A stretch of DNA of 64,000 bases. It comes from Owenia fusiformis (lineage: Eukaryota; Annelida; Polychaeta; Sabellida; Oweniidae). The notes beneath the pieces are model-generated. The model was not told where the DNA came from. It saw nothing but the letters and a program-made list of their open reading frames with translations, and made no database searches. Where the stretch lies: assembly GCA_903813345.2 (NCBI GenBank), contig CAIIXF020000006.1, positions 4,173,096-4,237,095 on the forward strand, in the 5' to 3' direction. The position numbers and the translations under genes are program-made. Every line of letters begins with the position of its first letter. Position 1 is the stretch's first letter. Positions 21,345 through 34,994 of the stretch are shown piece after piece.

Positions 21345-23867
21345 ATACCGAAGCTGCCCGTCAAGTCAGTTCTACATCACAACCGTCGGTAATTTCCAGA
21401 AGCTTTGAGTTAACGGTACCGAATCGAGTTGACGGCCGTATAGTAGTATCATATTTTACTGGACAGACATAGTTGAACACAAATCTAATCACAAATCCCA
21501 GACTGTAAATTTCTTGGAAATCTGCAGACATATTTCCCTCTTGATATGACGCGCAACACAAACTTCTTGAAAAACAGGATTTATTGTCAAGTTACGTTAG
21601 TTTCTCAACATTGCGCTATGCAGAATACACTTGGTGTCAAGCGCATTTAAAAGTTCCACCCTCATACTGTTTTTTCAGCTCATTATTTTAGTGACAAATC
21701 ATTAAATTGATTATATTCTATTTTTGCATGTTTTATTGGTATGCAATCTGATTAGCTACATATAGAGATATAGTGACAATGATATGTAGATACATGCCAT
21801 ATACTATATGTTCATTTCATATGGTTTTATATTCTTCTAGATATGCATGATAAATCAAAGACTTTTACAAATTAAATTACAAACGTGGTAAATTTTTATC
21901 GTGAAATGTGCGTACTGACAGTTATAGGTAAGAACACGAAGGCTGTACATCATGAGTTATGGTAGGAACACCCTCGACAACTCTGGAGAAAATCTAGTTT
22001 ATGTTCTACTGTTTTATTAATATCTTTTTCTTAGTAAAGACATACAGCGCCATGCATAGAGCACTGAAATATTTATCAACAGGGTCATGAGAGAAATAAT
22101 GCATTATGGCTGTATTAGTTAAAAATAACGATAGCGCATAAGTCTTGTCTCAGAGAATCCATAATCTATGGTCAACCTACGCTGGCTCCGACCACTGAAG
22201 GCGCGACATTAATGGAAATTGGCATTCCGTAATTCCATTCCATAAACCGTTTATAAGGCATCGATATGACAAAATGTCACCGACTGCAAATGGTTAGACA
22301 TTACTGTTAACACCGTTTGTGATCTAGTTTAATAAACTTTCCATTTGACCTTGAACGTTTTGCCTTTTCATACCTGGGTAAGTATTTTGTTTCTGTATCA
22401 AACACAGGAATGATTCTACACGGTGCAATCTGTATATCATATTTTGCTATATTAATAACAGGACCCAAACTCTTCATCATATCAGACATGTATTGTCAGC
22501 AACCCGCTTCATTCTTTGCATGCTATCATTGGTCTTGCACAAGGGAAAGGATGCAATTAAAATGTATTTCATTGACACCTTCACTTGTATTACACATCAT
22601 ACATTTTTAATTGTATATCATCGCCTACATCCCCGGAAAGACAACATTAAAATTACTTTATGTTATTTATGTTGCCTTTTTTATACACATGAGTGACTAA
22701 GTTACAATTCCGATACCCTAGATTAGTGCCTTTAATAATCACCGGGGACATTCTATGTAGAATAAACGGCCTTCAAGTTACAATCATGGTATCGCGTACG
22801 AATTTTCTCCTATTTCTTTTTATTGTTTCCCCGATTCTTTCACAATTGCAAAGAGGAGAATCAATTCTTTCTACTGAAATCAGGGATTAATCGTTTGGAT
22901 GAAGAACTTAAATCATAGATCGAGTTTTATTGATTCTATACCTAGATCTCATCTTTCTCTGTGCGAACGGTTAGATTACTCGAGGTTTATGTAAATAATA
23001 TACAAGAAAGAGTACGACTTGTTAACCTGTTAACTCTTGTTTTAAATCGTGTGAATTCCTTATTTTTAGTGCCGTACTCCCTGATATTTGTCGAGTCGCC
23101 GATTCGCAAAGGATGTAATGCGCTTGCCATTGTGAACTCCCCTTGAAAAAAATTAATTCATCTGATTTTTCAAAATTAGTATACTGTTTATATTATAACA
23201 TTTATATGCACACTAGTATCTTGTATAATATAATAATCTTTGGTTTTGCAAAGTTTTATGATATTTGATAAGTGTAACATATGTTTTTTGGAGCATTTTT
23301 CTATAGCCATTTTGTAGGGAAAAATGATGAAAAATGTACAATCTTTTGATTTAAAGTATGACCTGAATCAATTGCAAACTTTATATAATTTGCACATTTG
23401 ATGAGACGAACCATTTGTGTCATATTGGTATTTCTGTGATAATCAATGGAATGATTCATTTTGACCATAGGGATAATTGCCAATAATCGCACCTCTTCCT
23501 TTGAACAAAAAACTAAATCAAATCTATAAACATTGCCATCAATTTTCACGATGGTAATGTGAAAATATAGATAAATCTCGATTTTTTTAAATACCCCGTT
23601 TTAATAGTACTAAATGTCTACGTCACCGTCAGAAATACATGTAATAGTAAGTTATAAGAATGCGTCTAATATATTGGCCGAGTCGAAGCAATATTCGGTG
23701 ACAATTGTGCAATAACTCAGATGCGGGTAGGTAGCTACCAGTGTCACCACCGGGTGGCTCATTCGGGTCAGATAGCATGGCGGGTATGGTAGAAAGTTCC
23801 ACTTAAATATTATCAGTTTATAGTGTTTCAATTTTTATATATAGTTAATAGTTACATACAAACTAAA
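21345..23867. other. Unannotated DNA
   Basis: Only short open frames without domains (for example 22410-22610, 23301-23549). No gene or repeat that I can support. Confidence 0.4.
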
Positions 23868-24125
23868 ATTTGACCAGTAAAAGAGGATATCATCTATCTA
23901 ATACAAGAAAGGATAATTCACTTTTTGTGATTTTATAACATGGGGTCTATGGGGAATCTCCCCAAACTAGAAATCACATTTTCCAAAAAATCAAATTTTC
24001 AAAGTAAATGAACAATTGTCAAAGCCATATTTCTAGATGTACTATTACAAGTATATTTCTAATATGACATCACTTTGACTGAATATTTATTTGCGTAAAT
24101 CACGTTTATTTCTACTCGCATCTAG
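23868..24125 (+). repeat. Dispersed repeat, copy 1
   Basis: Shares blocks in the same order with 26113-26385: tttttgtgat, ataacatggggtctatgggg, atctccccaa/atctccccga, acattttc, ttctagatg and tttctactcgcatctag. No open frame or terminal inverted repeat was seen. Interspersed repeat of unknown class. Confidence 0.7.
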
Positions 24126-25782
24126 GTGACATATCATTCTTGTAATTAGTAATTAATTGGTGGGGCTTGGAAGAATATTCTGTATTTGTGCCTGCTCGTT
24201 TATGACAAAGAAAAAATTGTTCAGTTATTTCCGAACCTGATTCTACAAGTGATTGCTATAGTTAAGGCATGACAAAACCTGGCATCAAGATATTAATTAT
24301 CTATCAATGGATATATCCATCCGGCCTAATGTTGACCGTATTCTACACATATAAGTAGACTAATGGAGTTCTAGAAATGTCGTTTATTGATGAGCCAGTC
24401 AAAGTAACTCAAACCGTCCATGGTGCTAACAAAACGTAAATAGAGGCTAGGGAAACCCACTTAAATAATAAATATAATTTCTAAATGCATACTAAACATT
24501 CAAAATTGCAAAACAGTAAATGGATGCCCATTGGCTGTCAGTCTGATTAAACGACAAAGGCAAAAACCTCTAAGAGTCGCAGGTGTGTGAAGAAAGAAAT
24601 ATCCGGTGAACGAATAGTACTTATAATATCATATCAATTTTCTATCGCGATAATGTAAGTAACCTTGCACTGGGATCGCCTATTACCGTATCTTAGGGTA
24701 AACACTATTCAAACGAGGTATAATGACAGACGTTAATCATGTATTATCATTGCTGATTGGTCGAAAAGCATTTGCGAATACGTTGCGAACAAAATGCTAG
24801 TGTTATTTTTTCGACGCATCAAACAATATCACTCTTCCCTATAAACTAGTACATCTGTTACTAAGGCTGCGTTTTTGAACTGCCCGGGGCGCAAGTCGGT
24901 TGCATACTATTTAATAAGTCCCCCCCCCAGGTATCACGAAAAAGATTAATAAGCCCCCTTTGCAAACAAAAATATACTGAACTAGAACTCGGCAGTTCCT
25001 CCATTACTTTGACGTTACCTCAAAGTGACTATTTGTAGAACAGAACATGGAATATTTTTCTGGTGATATTCGTAATCAAGTCTGCATAACTATGTCTGAT
25101 CCCACCTCCTCTTTTCAATAATGTTAACTTAAATTACAACCAATAATTAGTGTTACACAAATGACAAAAACTAAGGTTGTTGCGATATGCGTCCCCTTTC
25201 TTGATTGATGACTGATTTAAATCACTCAGTTCACAAATACTCTATTAGACTGAACTCGTGTCGTTCAGAAGGGAAAATAAAGAAAATACTCCTAAATGAA
25301 GCATTATCATCCAAAAATTGCCCTGAGAAAATCTACAAAACTACTGTAGGTTATCGGTCACTTCACATTACAAGCCAATAAACATCGCATATTTCAAAAT
25401 GCCAAAAAGCACAACACATCACAATATCGTCCTAAAAGTAACTTACAAAACGTTTGCACAACAATACACAATTAATTAGCTATTCGGCCATGCCGTATTC
25501 TTCCAATCTTCATAAGTCAATTCTCGGAACACCTTCATCAATCAAATTATTTGATCATCATTAATGTATTGTCTTTGCTTATACAAATTGGTTAGTGAAT
25601 GACCTTCAAAGGACGAAATAACCATGATGAAAAGGTGATTATATGATCCGAATAATGGGAATGCATTATTTATGTGATAAGAGAAGAATTTTGATTTAAA
25701 GTTAACCTGACAACGTATAGTTATTGACAGGAAGTCTAATTTAAAGGTGTGATTTTTACGGACTCATCTCCATGATAATTAT
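24126..25782. other. Unannotated DNA
   Basis: Contains a short C-tract at about 24,920 and nothing else recognisable. Confidence 0.4.
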
Positions 25783-25945
25783 GATCGTATGTCACACCTA
25801 CTTATCCACAGATGTGATTATTTTATGTCAAATCTTCTTCTCTATTCATGTTATTCATTAATGTCACACCTACTTGTTTAAAAATACAATCATTTTATGT
25901 CACACCTATTTCTCAAAGATACAATTACTATGTCACAATTAATTC
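25783..25945 (+). repeat. Short degenerate minisatellite (tatgtcacacctactt)
   Basis: About five imperfect units of 33-40 bp, each beginning with a variant of tatgtcacacctactt (near 25,788, 25,827, 25,860, 25,897 and 25,930). Confidence 0.65.
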
Positions 25946-26112
25946 TCTCTTAGTTCATTTTTTCAAATCGTCATTATTCAAGTATTATTCAAGTTGGTGG
26001 CCATTTTTTCGTTTTCGATAACTTTCCGATTTCAATTTCCCTAAACTTGAATGTTATCAAAGGAGATCAATTTTCATATTATAATCATATGTCTGACGAT
26101 TATGCAAATGAA

Positions 26113-26385
26113 AATATGTCCAGTAAAATAAAACTTTATCGGCCCAACACAAGAAAAGATATTTCGACACTTTTTGTGATCCTATAACATGGGGTCTATG
26201 GGGGATCTCCCCGACCTAGAAGTCACATTTTCAAAGAAGACTGACTTTTCAAGGTTGGTAAATACGTCTTTTTTAAGCACACTTCTAGATGCAATTTTAC
26301 TTAGAGGCTACAGATATGATATATCATTTAACTAAATTTTGAATATCAAATGACGAAAACCAAATTATTTCTACTCGCATCTAGT
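26113..26385 (+). repeat. Dispersed repeat, copy 2
   Basis: Direct-orientation relative of 23868-24125, 2.2 kb downstream, with many substitutions. Both copies end with tttctactcgcatctag. Confidence 0.7.
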
Positions 26386-27306
26386 ATAATATTCTCTATA
26401 TAAATGTTAGTACTTTTGTCACAGCTAATTCTGTACAAACATAAGATTTAGTCAATTTATGCAACCATGTGAAACTAAGGAATATTCTGGACTTTAAATT
26501 GTTAGATGTCTGTCCGAACCATACCATTTGTTATGTAGAATTAGAGGTGTTATCAAACAAACAGTTCACACATGTTGTGAATGTTCTTGTCAGGATGATA
26601 GAAAAGGTGAAATCCCTCGTGATTATGCTCCCCATCCATTATATCACCATTTGTATCTACATGACTTTTGTGGTGTTTGGTCATGATCATCAAAAGTCAC
26701 CTCCAGCCATAAACCCATTGAAGTCACGGTATGTCACGGTGGCTATATTTGTATGTTACATAATACATCTTTCCTATCAGCTAACAGATCTTAGGTAAGT
26801 CCTAAAAGTGATTGGAATATTGTTTAATGTACACGTTGCCTTGACAAACGATTCAAAGTAAACCCGAGAAGATAAGGAGATGTTTATAAATAATCGTCAA
26901 ATAATTCTTACCTGGTCCATGGTTTTACTCGGGGTACGTCATCGAAGCTTGAGCTTTTCGTTGTGTCCCATGTTCTCCTTTGAATTAATCTTCTGTTAAG
27001 AAGGCTCAGCGTCATGTTTCAACTGTCAACTTCGGCGTGATTATTTCTTATTTTATCCTCACTGTCGTCCATATGCTCATTAAATTAGCGTCTCAATACA
27101 CTTTCTCTTTACTGCCTTCCTTTGCCTGTCGTTAAGTCCTCGCTATCAACAAATCGTAATAAATTGGCGTTTCTTATATCCCCTTGATCAAATTCAACTA
27201 ACTGCTTTACTAAATTATTTTATATAATACAAAATCCCTCACAGAAGCTCGCGGTTGAATTGGATGATATATGACATTGAAATCATTAGTGTGTTATATA
27301 GTACCA
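26386..27306. other. Unannotated DNA with one unconvincing open frame
   Basis: A 109-codon plus-strand frame at 26469-26798 runs into a donor-like aggtaagt at its end. It shows no domain, and I could not find a partner exon. Confidence 0.35.
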
Positions 27307-27480
27307 TGGATGTCAGCACTTATTGCACCATTTACTCTTCGGTGTTGATGTCAGCTTCTAATGCACAACTTGTTCTTGTTAATATCAGCGTCTTTTGTCC
27401 TACTTGCTCTCGTTGGTGTCAGCGTCTATTATATAACTTACATCTGTGATGTCAGCATCTATCGCAAAATTCGCTTTTGT
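27307..27480 (+). repeat. Short degenerate minisatellite (gatgtcagc)
   Basis: Five imperfect units of about 34-37 bp, each starting with gatgtcagc or a close variant and continuing as a version of tctattgcaaaacttgctct. Unit length resembles the 25.8-kb minisatellite, but the sequence differs. Confidence 0.65.
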
Positions 27481-28927
27481 AACCCGATCAAATCACAACT
27501 AATGTACAGTAATTAAGAATCAGCAAACTTGATCATTTTTCAGAAAAGAATTCTAGGACTCTATTTGATTTATTGCTTTGTGTGATAAGAAAGCGAATAC
27601 ATTCTAATTAACGTTTGGTAGTTTGTGAAATGATCTAAGATCGCAATTTGCACTTGCAATTTGCACAGTGTACGTGTTTTAATTAGATTGTCGGCGAAGG
27701 GTAAACATGTTACGCTAGCTTTCGCGACAGTAAGATGAATCTTCGTTCCTTAGGTCTCGATAAGAAATTTCTATTCAAATAAACTAAGGAATACCACAGA
27801 AATAATGTAATGGTTTTTGCAGCACGACTTCATTTGCTTGCAAGGATTTATAGAAATCAATTCATACTTGTATATTTATTTATGTAATAGTTCATAATTG
27901 CTGGGCATTCCATATAAATTTTTAGTTTCAATTAAGAATTTTATCATTTATAATTAATTTTTCAATGTTTTTAAATTAGATTTTTTCCGGCGCGGTTGAA
28001 ATTTTTACGATTTTTTATTTCTAGTTTTCTGAGCTTACGTCGTATTTCTGCACCAATGTAAACATGAATCCATGATTTGTAAATGATTTCAGTTTTTACT
28101 TTGGGTTTTGAAAACTCATTTAGTGAAGTTTGATAGCTTTTTTTATAATTCTTTCAGACAAAATCCAGTATCTGATAATCAAAAGATGGCGTCAGCGTTT
28201 GTTCATTTTTCCTTTGGCATGACGTCAATATAACGAACAGCAAATGGAAGGAAATAATAGGTTGTAAATGAAGAATCGGTTAAAAATAGTGCAATAATAC
28301 GAACATAGGTTTCTTAAACTACTCCAGACCCTAATGAAAATGAATGAGACGTTCGTGCAATTCTTACTTACAGCAATTGTGTTTGAACAAGGGAAAGTCA
28401 GGAGGTCTCTAAAACTGCCACAAAATAATTAGATCCACTTCATTGTATACTAGATATAAACACGCTAGATATCGCATATTAGTTCTGCGAAAAGTATCAT
28501 GTTTGCAGAGAGATTGAACTTGACCGAATTACCCCCTTAGTAGCCATTCCCTGAAACTGCATTCAAAACAAATATTAACTTCTGACATTTTAAAGGACTG
28601 GACAACACAATTTCTATATACATGTACGAGTCCCAACGAGAAAGAACCAAAAATGGTTACAGAACAGCAAGAAAGTGAAACCATTATAAGAGTACACCAG
28701 TCATAAGGAAAACAAACTTGTAACTATCCCAACAATGACAATCCAACGTAAAAAATGAAATAGGGTCTTATCCCTCTCCTCTAGACGTTCGCAGTAGATT
28801 CTACTAAAGATTTACTCATTTTAAAAGGTTCTATTCTTGAACACAATATATGAACGAACTTACATCACATGTTTCGACCCCTGACCACATCCCGTTTTAC
28901 GATGTTAAGGACCTGATAGGATTTTGA
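27481..28927. other. Unannotated DNA
   Basis: Nothing supportable seen. Confidence 0.4.
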
Positions 28928-29029
28928 TTGTATTGTATTGTATTGTATTGTAGTGCATTGTATTGCAGCAATGCATTGCAGCATTGCATTGCAGCATTGC
29001 ATTGCATTGTATTGTATTGTATTGTGTGA
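28928..29029 (+). repeat. (attgt/attgc)n microsatellite
   Basis: Tracts of attgt flank a middle block in which attgc and gcagc variants alternate (about 100 bp). The same unit in opposite orientation occurs at 33289-33338. Confidence 0.9.
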
Positions 29030-31570
29030 CTGAGGGATTGAAATATACCCCAAAATAATCTAAAAACAAGCATAATGCAGAAATATTTCTCGAGCAATCT
29101 TGCCAACAATCTGCAAAAAATCGCTCCATTCGAAAAGAATGATAAAAATGTGTTCATTCCAACAAACCAACAGTTGCAGTAATCAAGGTCCTTTGAATGC
29201 GCTATTATGTACAAGGAATGTAGCGATGAATAGGAATGCCGAGATCATGTACCATACCATAAAAAGATGGCATTGGAATAAACGATCTATTCTCTACATC
29301 TATAATATGATCCCTTTGGTTCTAATCAATCTAGTAGACTACGTGTAACTACTTATTGTGTTACGGATCAGACTGCGAATCCATCCATTCATTTGTTCTT
29401 CCACATATAAAGATAATCAACCATTAAAGCAGACTGGGTCTTAAATAGGGCCCTAAAACCGGGTGGCCAAAATGTCGATTTATAAGAGGTCTTGCATGTA
29501 TTTTACCTTAACATCGCTTCTACTAAAGTGAATATATCAATGACAAACACAAGTTAGATCTGAGAGTAGGTCATCTGGTTCCTTTATCAGTTATTTTCTT
29601 TAAATACCAAAAGTGCAGGAGATTTAGCACGATGATCATTTGAGTTGTCAGGTATCAATTTGAAGTCTGGTATCAATTACACCCCTGATAAATTTAACGC
29701 TTTAAACGGTCAATAAGTACCGAGACTGCTATGATTAACTGACCCCTCTCCCCCCACCCTCCTGTGATTAAAATTATGAAAATATATTTCGTCCCTGATC
29801 AGATTTTTCTATGAGGCAAATTGGATTACCTTTAAAACTAAATCAGTCAACCACATCGTGACTACATTCATTTGATTCAACCTAAATACCACCTTCGAAA
29901 TCATAGAAGGTTCGATACGGGTATGCCCCAGGAATGCTCAGAATTAATAGCACTTAAATATTAATGATTGGTCTCTAAGGATACAGATAATTCATCAATG
30001 TTAGGAAGTTAACCTTAACTAATGCGATTACGATTTCGGGTTTTCCCAGCTTACGGTGAAATATGTTGCACAGATTAACTCAACGTTGCAGAAATTGTTG
30101 ATTTTGTTTTTCCAGATCGCCATTTCATGTCAACACGTATCCTCAATTTAATCTAACTCTTTATTTTCTTGGCAAGTATTTTGTCGTTTTTAACCAATTT
30201 TGCTTCCTTCCGAACGAATTTATCTTGGGCTTAAACAATACTGAGTTCCGAAATTGCTTTGGCAGTTCCCGACATTAACCGAGACATAATTCGACGAATT
30301 TTTACGAGGCATAAAACAATTTCAACGAAAATGAAGCCAAGACATGTATTTAGCAGTTGTATATTTACGTCACGACGATCATCGACAGCCGACCCCTAAG
30401 GGTTATTAGAGCGTTGAAAATAGTATTACCTTCTAATATCGTTTCGTAAATGCTAGTGGTGCAGGCACGCAAGATTTCCCGAGCAAAGCGAACAACCTGA
30501 ATTTTTGCTTCCAGGAATTTTGGGGAAATAGTCAACACCAACAGTGAGTGTACCGTTGATTCCCTTGACCAGGGTATATATTAACTAGTAATTCCACGGA
30601 GTAGGAGATCCCAACAATAATGTGTACATGTATATTTCACAATGTGATATTTTACCATACTCTATCTACTTTTAGAATAATTTTCAGAATACGTACAGTA
30701 TGTAGATATATTATGTGAGTTTCCACAAACTCATTTAAGCAGTTGAATGTCCCATTTAGTTTCAAAGCATAAAGATAGATAAAGATAGTTTAATATTTGA
30801 GATCGAACATAGTTGAAGCTAACCATACTTTGGAAGGATATCTTAGTAATAATGAAATCCTGCTCTTGGCAGCCATTTTGAATTTTCTGAGGCACGAACT
30901 AGATAATCGATACAATTATATGTGTAAACTGCTCTAAATTGCCTTTCATTTGAGTATAATAAAGCTATACTTCAAAATTATATCTCAAAATTAACGAAAA
31001 CACCTGTTTTCTCGACCCCGGATACACATTCCATTGGGGTCAGGTTGGAAAACACGGATTATATGTGGAATTGATAGATGTTGTGAATATACTGTCAAAA
31101 TGTGCGTTATTATATGCGTTACTTTAGTTTAATTAAAATGAAAAGCTTGAGACTTGCATAAAACTAATCACAATTATACACCTTTCTTTAAAAATTGAAA
31201 AATGGTCAACTAGTACACAGTTAATTCACAATCGAACGGACTGATGGACGGACGAAGGGCTTCGTTGTATCCCTACTGAACATCGTGCGTTGGGAAAATT
31301 ACGACTATCAAACTGACAAGAAGTCTATATACCATACATTGTAGTACCTTTAGCTGATGGAAAATTGCAGTATGTATTTTAGACTAAACATAAAAACCCA
31401 GACAAACTCCCTATGGATATCATGAAAATGAATTTTAGAATGAAAAAGCTGATAAGATACCCAGCTGATGCCATCTCTCTGGTTTATCGAGTATCGGGAA
31501 GGTGGGAATTATATATTACATTTCGTGGAAGTACTTCATGGCTTATCAATTTGTCATATTAGATACCATT
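29030..31570. other. Unannotated DNA
   Basis: No gene, RNA or repeat that I can support. Confidence 0.4.
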
Positions 31571-31930
31571 TTCTCATATGACTAACAAAGATACAGCCAT
31601 CTTTACCCCATGCAAGATATTGCCATCTTTCATCCTAAAAAGTCACACGTGCAAGATGAGATTTACTTGTGACATCACTGGTCTATATGGCAACGGACAC
31701 ACCGTTGCTTTGAGTATCCATGCTAATTCTACAAAACTAATCTGTGACGTCATAACAATGGAGCTTTGTTGCCACGTGTATCTATGTATTTTCTTCAATA
31801 TTGTTATGGCGTCATAACAATTGAAAAATGAAGTTCAATTAATTTGAAGCTATTTTTCACTCAGTTTTATAATAAAATGGTGAAAATATGGCATAATACA
31901 GAGTCATATGAGAAAAACTTTCTTGTACTC

Positions 31931-32049
31931 GTACCTGTGCAATATCGTCCATTCTTGACTCGCTTTGATAATGTTTCTTTATCTCGTCTGCGACTCGATA
32001 AAGAAGAATTATCAAAGCTCATCAAGAATGGACGATCTTGCACAGGTAC
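31931..32049. repeat. Hairpin at the end of duplication unit 1
   Basis: gtacctgtgcaa at the left and ttgcacaggtac at the right, with inner pairs cgtccattcttga/tcaagaatggacg, ctttgataat/attatcaaag and ttctttatc/gataaagaa. Nearly the whole 119 bp folds back on itself. Confidence 0.85.
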
Positions 32050-32422
32050 TCATATAAGAACCTCTATTTCTCATATGACTAACAAAGATACAGCCATCTT
32101 TACTCCATGCAAGATAAAAAGTCACACGTGCAAGATGAGATTTACTTGTGACATCACTGGTTTATAAACATCAACAACATGGCAACGAGTACACCGTTGC
32201 TATGCGTATCCATGCTCATTCTACAAAACTTAGCTGTGACGTCATAACAATGTAGCTTTGTTGCCACGCGTATCCATATATTTTCTACAATATTGTTATG
32301 ACGTCATAACAATTGAAAAATGAAGTTCCATTAATTTCTAGCTATTTTTCGCTCAGTTTTATTTTAAAAATGTGAAAATATGGCATAATACAGAGTCATA
32401 TGATAAAAACCTTCTTATACTC

Positions 32423-32530
32423 GTACCTGTGCAAGATCGTCCATTTGATAAATGTTTCTTTATCTCGTCTGCGACTCGATAAAGAAGAATAATCAAAGCT
32501 CATCAAGAATGGACGATCTTGCACAGGTAC
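32423..32530. repeat. Hairpin at the end of duplication unit 2
   Basis: Same hairpin as at 31931-32049 but with a deletion in the left arm (gtccat runs almost directly into ttgataaatg), so the two copies have diverged asymmetrically. Confidence 0.8.
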
Positions 32531-32549
32531 TCATATAAGAACCTCTATA

Positions 32550-33288
32550 TCTCAATTTTAATCCTTCTTTTTCAAAATAGAATTCGAAAACTTCTATACC
32601 TTGTTGAAGGGAAACACAAATGCTTAAATATCAAAGTGAAATACCATTCTGGTAAAATGGATTATTGGAGACGTACACACAGAGTTCAAACGTCTTGTCA
32701 TGTATTCCAATTAAATAGCGAATCACAAAAACGTGATATACGAACGCAAGTGTGACCGTTCAACGTAAACTATACACCTCACATCTTTTGATACATTTGC
32801 CTGACATATCGATTCCAAAACATTTACCTGATATAGCGACAAAGATACAGTTCAAAAATTGTGCTATTTTGTAAAATACTGTTGGGTAACAGCGCCAACT
32901 GTTCCACGTTCAGTAGATATACATACTGAGCTGTTTGCAATGATTCAAGGCGCCCAATGTACCAATATATATGTATGAGTCCTCGGAAATTAAAACCAAA
33001 TAAACAGTTAAGTGTCGAAGTTTCCTTGTATGTCTATGTCCAGGCTGCGAGTCGGCCAAAAATGAAACGAAATGGTGTCATGGTTTTACCCTCTATATGT
33101 CTCTGAAAAGATTTGAAAAACACATGAAACGATGTTTTAACGGAGACTATTGATTCTACGGGTAAAACGTCCCGCACAACTTCTTGAATATCATGTAATG
33201 AAATCATTATTTATTTGACTGAATCTAAAACAAAAAATCAAAATGAAAAAGAAGTACGTCCCTTTCATGCTCAGACACATTTGTGAAG
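32550..33288. other. Unannotated DNA
   Basis: Nothing supportable seen. Confidence 0.4.
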
Positions 33289-33338
33289 CAATACAATACA
33301 ATAAAATACAATACAATACAATACAATACAATACAATA
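33289..33338 (-). repeat. (atacA)n microsatellite
   Basis: About ten units of ataca, the complement of the attgt unit at 28.9 kb. Confidence 0.9.
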
Positions 33339-34182
33339 TTCAGTCGAGCATTGATACTTGGAGGTCCAGAATAAACCAGCTGCCACCAGATATTCAGAAT
33401 GAATGTCGCATATGGGTGAAAATTGCATTTTAGCAGTTTCTGGTGAATTTAATCTAAATACAGTTGGCGCAGTTTCAGAGGAGGTGTAATGCAAATGTCA
33501 AATTATTCACTATTCAGCCGCCTACCATCCCAAAACGTACGTCATGATTGAAAAATGCGATATTTACGGTTTTGGAATACAATAGTTAGTGTGTAAATGA
33601 AACCAATTTGTCTCTAGAAATCAGTGTATGGAAGTAACAACGTGACTAAAAATAATGTGTGCTAAGAAGAGGGTAGATGCGTATATAGTTTGCTATAAAG
33701 AATGGTAAGTTGAAAATAATACCTTGGAAGAAGTGGAGAGTTGTAAATTATCTATTAGCATATGGCTGATGAGCAAAAGCAGCCCCAAAGTGTAATTTGT
33801 AAAATGTATTCAGAAGTATTGAGGTTACTGTGCCTCCTTTCGAAATATGTTTTGTATTCTCTTAATAAGACCTCAAAGTCACGCAATAACAAATACTTTG
33901 ATCTTCCTGCCTTTCTCATTTATAGTTAGTCCAGTCTTTCTTATCGTAATTGATTGTCTTATAGAAAAACAAATTGATATTAGAAACAGTTTTGTGATTC
34001 TATGAAATAACAGATACATCTAAGACAAGAGTATATCTATGATGAAGACCATTTGAAAGGTCATCAATCTGATACTCATAAGAAGTTACAATGAGTACAG
34101 GGATAATCGTTTAGGGCAACAGAGGCAGTTTCTTGTTTTCATTATCTGTGATGTTTTGTGCTTTTATATTTCCATCTGCTTA
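33339..34182. other. Unannotated DNA
   Basis: Nothing supportable seen. Confidence 0.4.
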
Positions 34183-34994
34183 CCCTACTATCACACCAAA
34201 CTATATAGTTGTCACTACGTTCTCGAAAACGGGCTTCAACTGTGTACGAACGGACTGGACCTACCAAGAACCGTTTGGGATCTATTTAAAAACTTCATCG
34301 AACGTACTCGAACGGGTAGGTCCTCTAGAACTTAGACAATGCTCAAAATGTTCTCGTGGTCGTCACGTTCTACAATTAGAACGAGTGACAACGTAGGAAT
34401 GACGAGTTGGACGTACTACGAACGGAACCGTCGTACTTCAATCCTACTAGGGACGTTTTAACAACAAGTTGAACTGTCTGAGGACGTGTTTAGAACGAGG
34501 TAGAACTAATTGCAAACTGGTTTAAACTGATTAAGAACGTATTTAACACTGCTTATGAACGAGTTAGCAAAAATATAGCTATCACACCAAACAAGTTGCC
34601 ACTGCGTTCTTCAAAACTGGTTTGAAACTGTGTGCGAACGGAATGAACGTAGCTGAAACTTTCTAAAGTCTATTTACGAACTTTATGAACGTTCTCAGAC
34701 GGGAATGTGATTTTAGAATTTTGAATCGATTCAAAATTCGATGGCGACCATACCGTTCTGTAATCAGGTCATGTTGACCTTCTAGACTAAGGGACGCGTT
34801 CTACGACGTTGCACACCGACGTGGTGCGACCTGAACGAACTGCGAACGAGATGGACGTATTGAAGACTGTTTAAGAACGAAGAAGCTGATTATTTCAGAC
34901 ATATTTCCCGACCACAGCCAGATTGAGCCCGTTTTACGACGTTTTCGTAGGACTGGCAAGAACGGGCAAGAACTAGTTTGGTGTGATAGGGGGG
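34183..34994. mobile_element. TIR element rich in gaacg/cgttc (812 bp)
   Basis: It begins ccctactatcacaccaaact and ends agtttggtgtgatagggggg, inverted copies of each other. Both sides carry tta (34180-34182, 34995-34997). The left terminus is repeated directly at about 34,581 (ctatcacaccaaacaagttg), with 130 bp of alignable sequence after it, so the element contains an internal partial duplication. The interior is unusually dense in gaacg and cgttc pentamers, unlike the AT-rich surroundings. There is no transposase frame. Superfamily unknown. Confidence 0.75.

Larger units (their letters stand above)
31571..32549 (+). repeat. Tandem duplication of a ~0.49-kb unit
   Basis: Copy 1 is 31571-32067 and copy 2 is 32068-32549. 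Both open with ctcatatgactaacaaagat and close with actcatataagaacctctat. Copy 2 has a short deletion near its start and small insertions. Each unit ends in a long hairpin. Open frames here (for example 31578-31817) are not conserved between the copies, so I do not call a gene. Confidence 0.85.

Noticed and set aside
26469-26798. 109-codon ORF with a donor-like end
   Set aside because: No recognisable domain, no partner exon, and composition like the surrounding AT-rich DNA.
28865-29214. Open frames rich in Gln/Tyr/Asn (NTIQYNTIQ) at the attgt microsatellite
   Set aside because: Microsatellite translation in three frames.
31578-32167. Similar small ORFs in both halves of the tandem duplication (SHTCKMRFTCDITGL)
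   Set aside because: Similarity is explained by the duplication. Frames diverge by indels and there is no domain.
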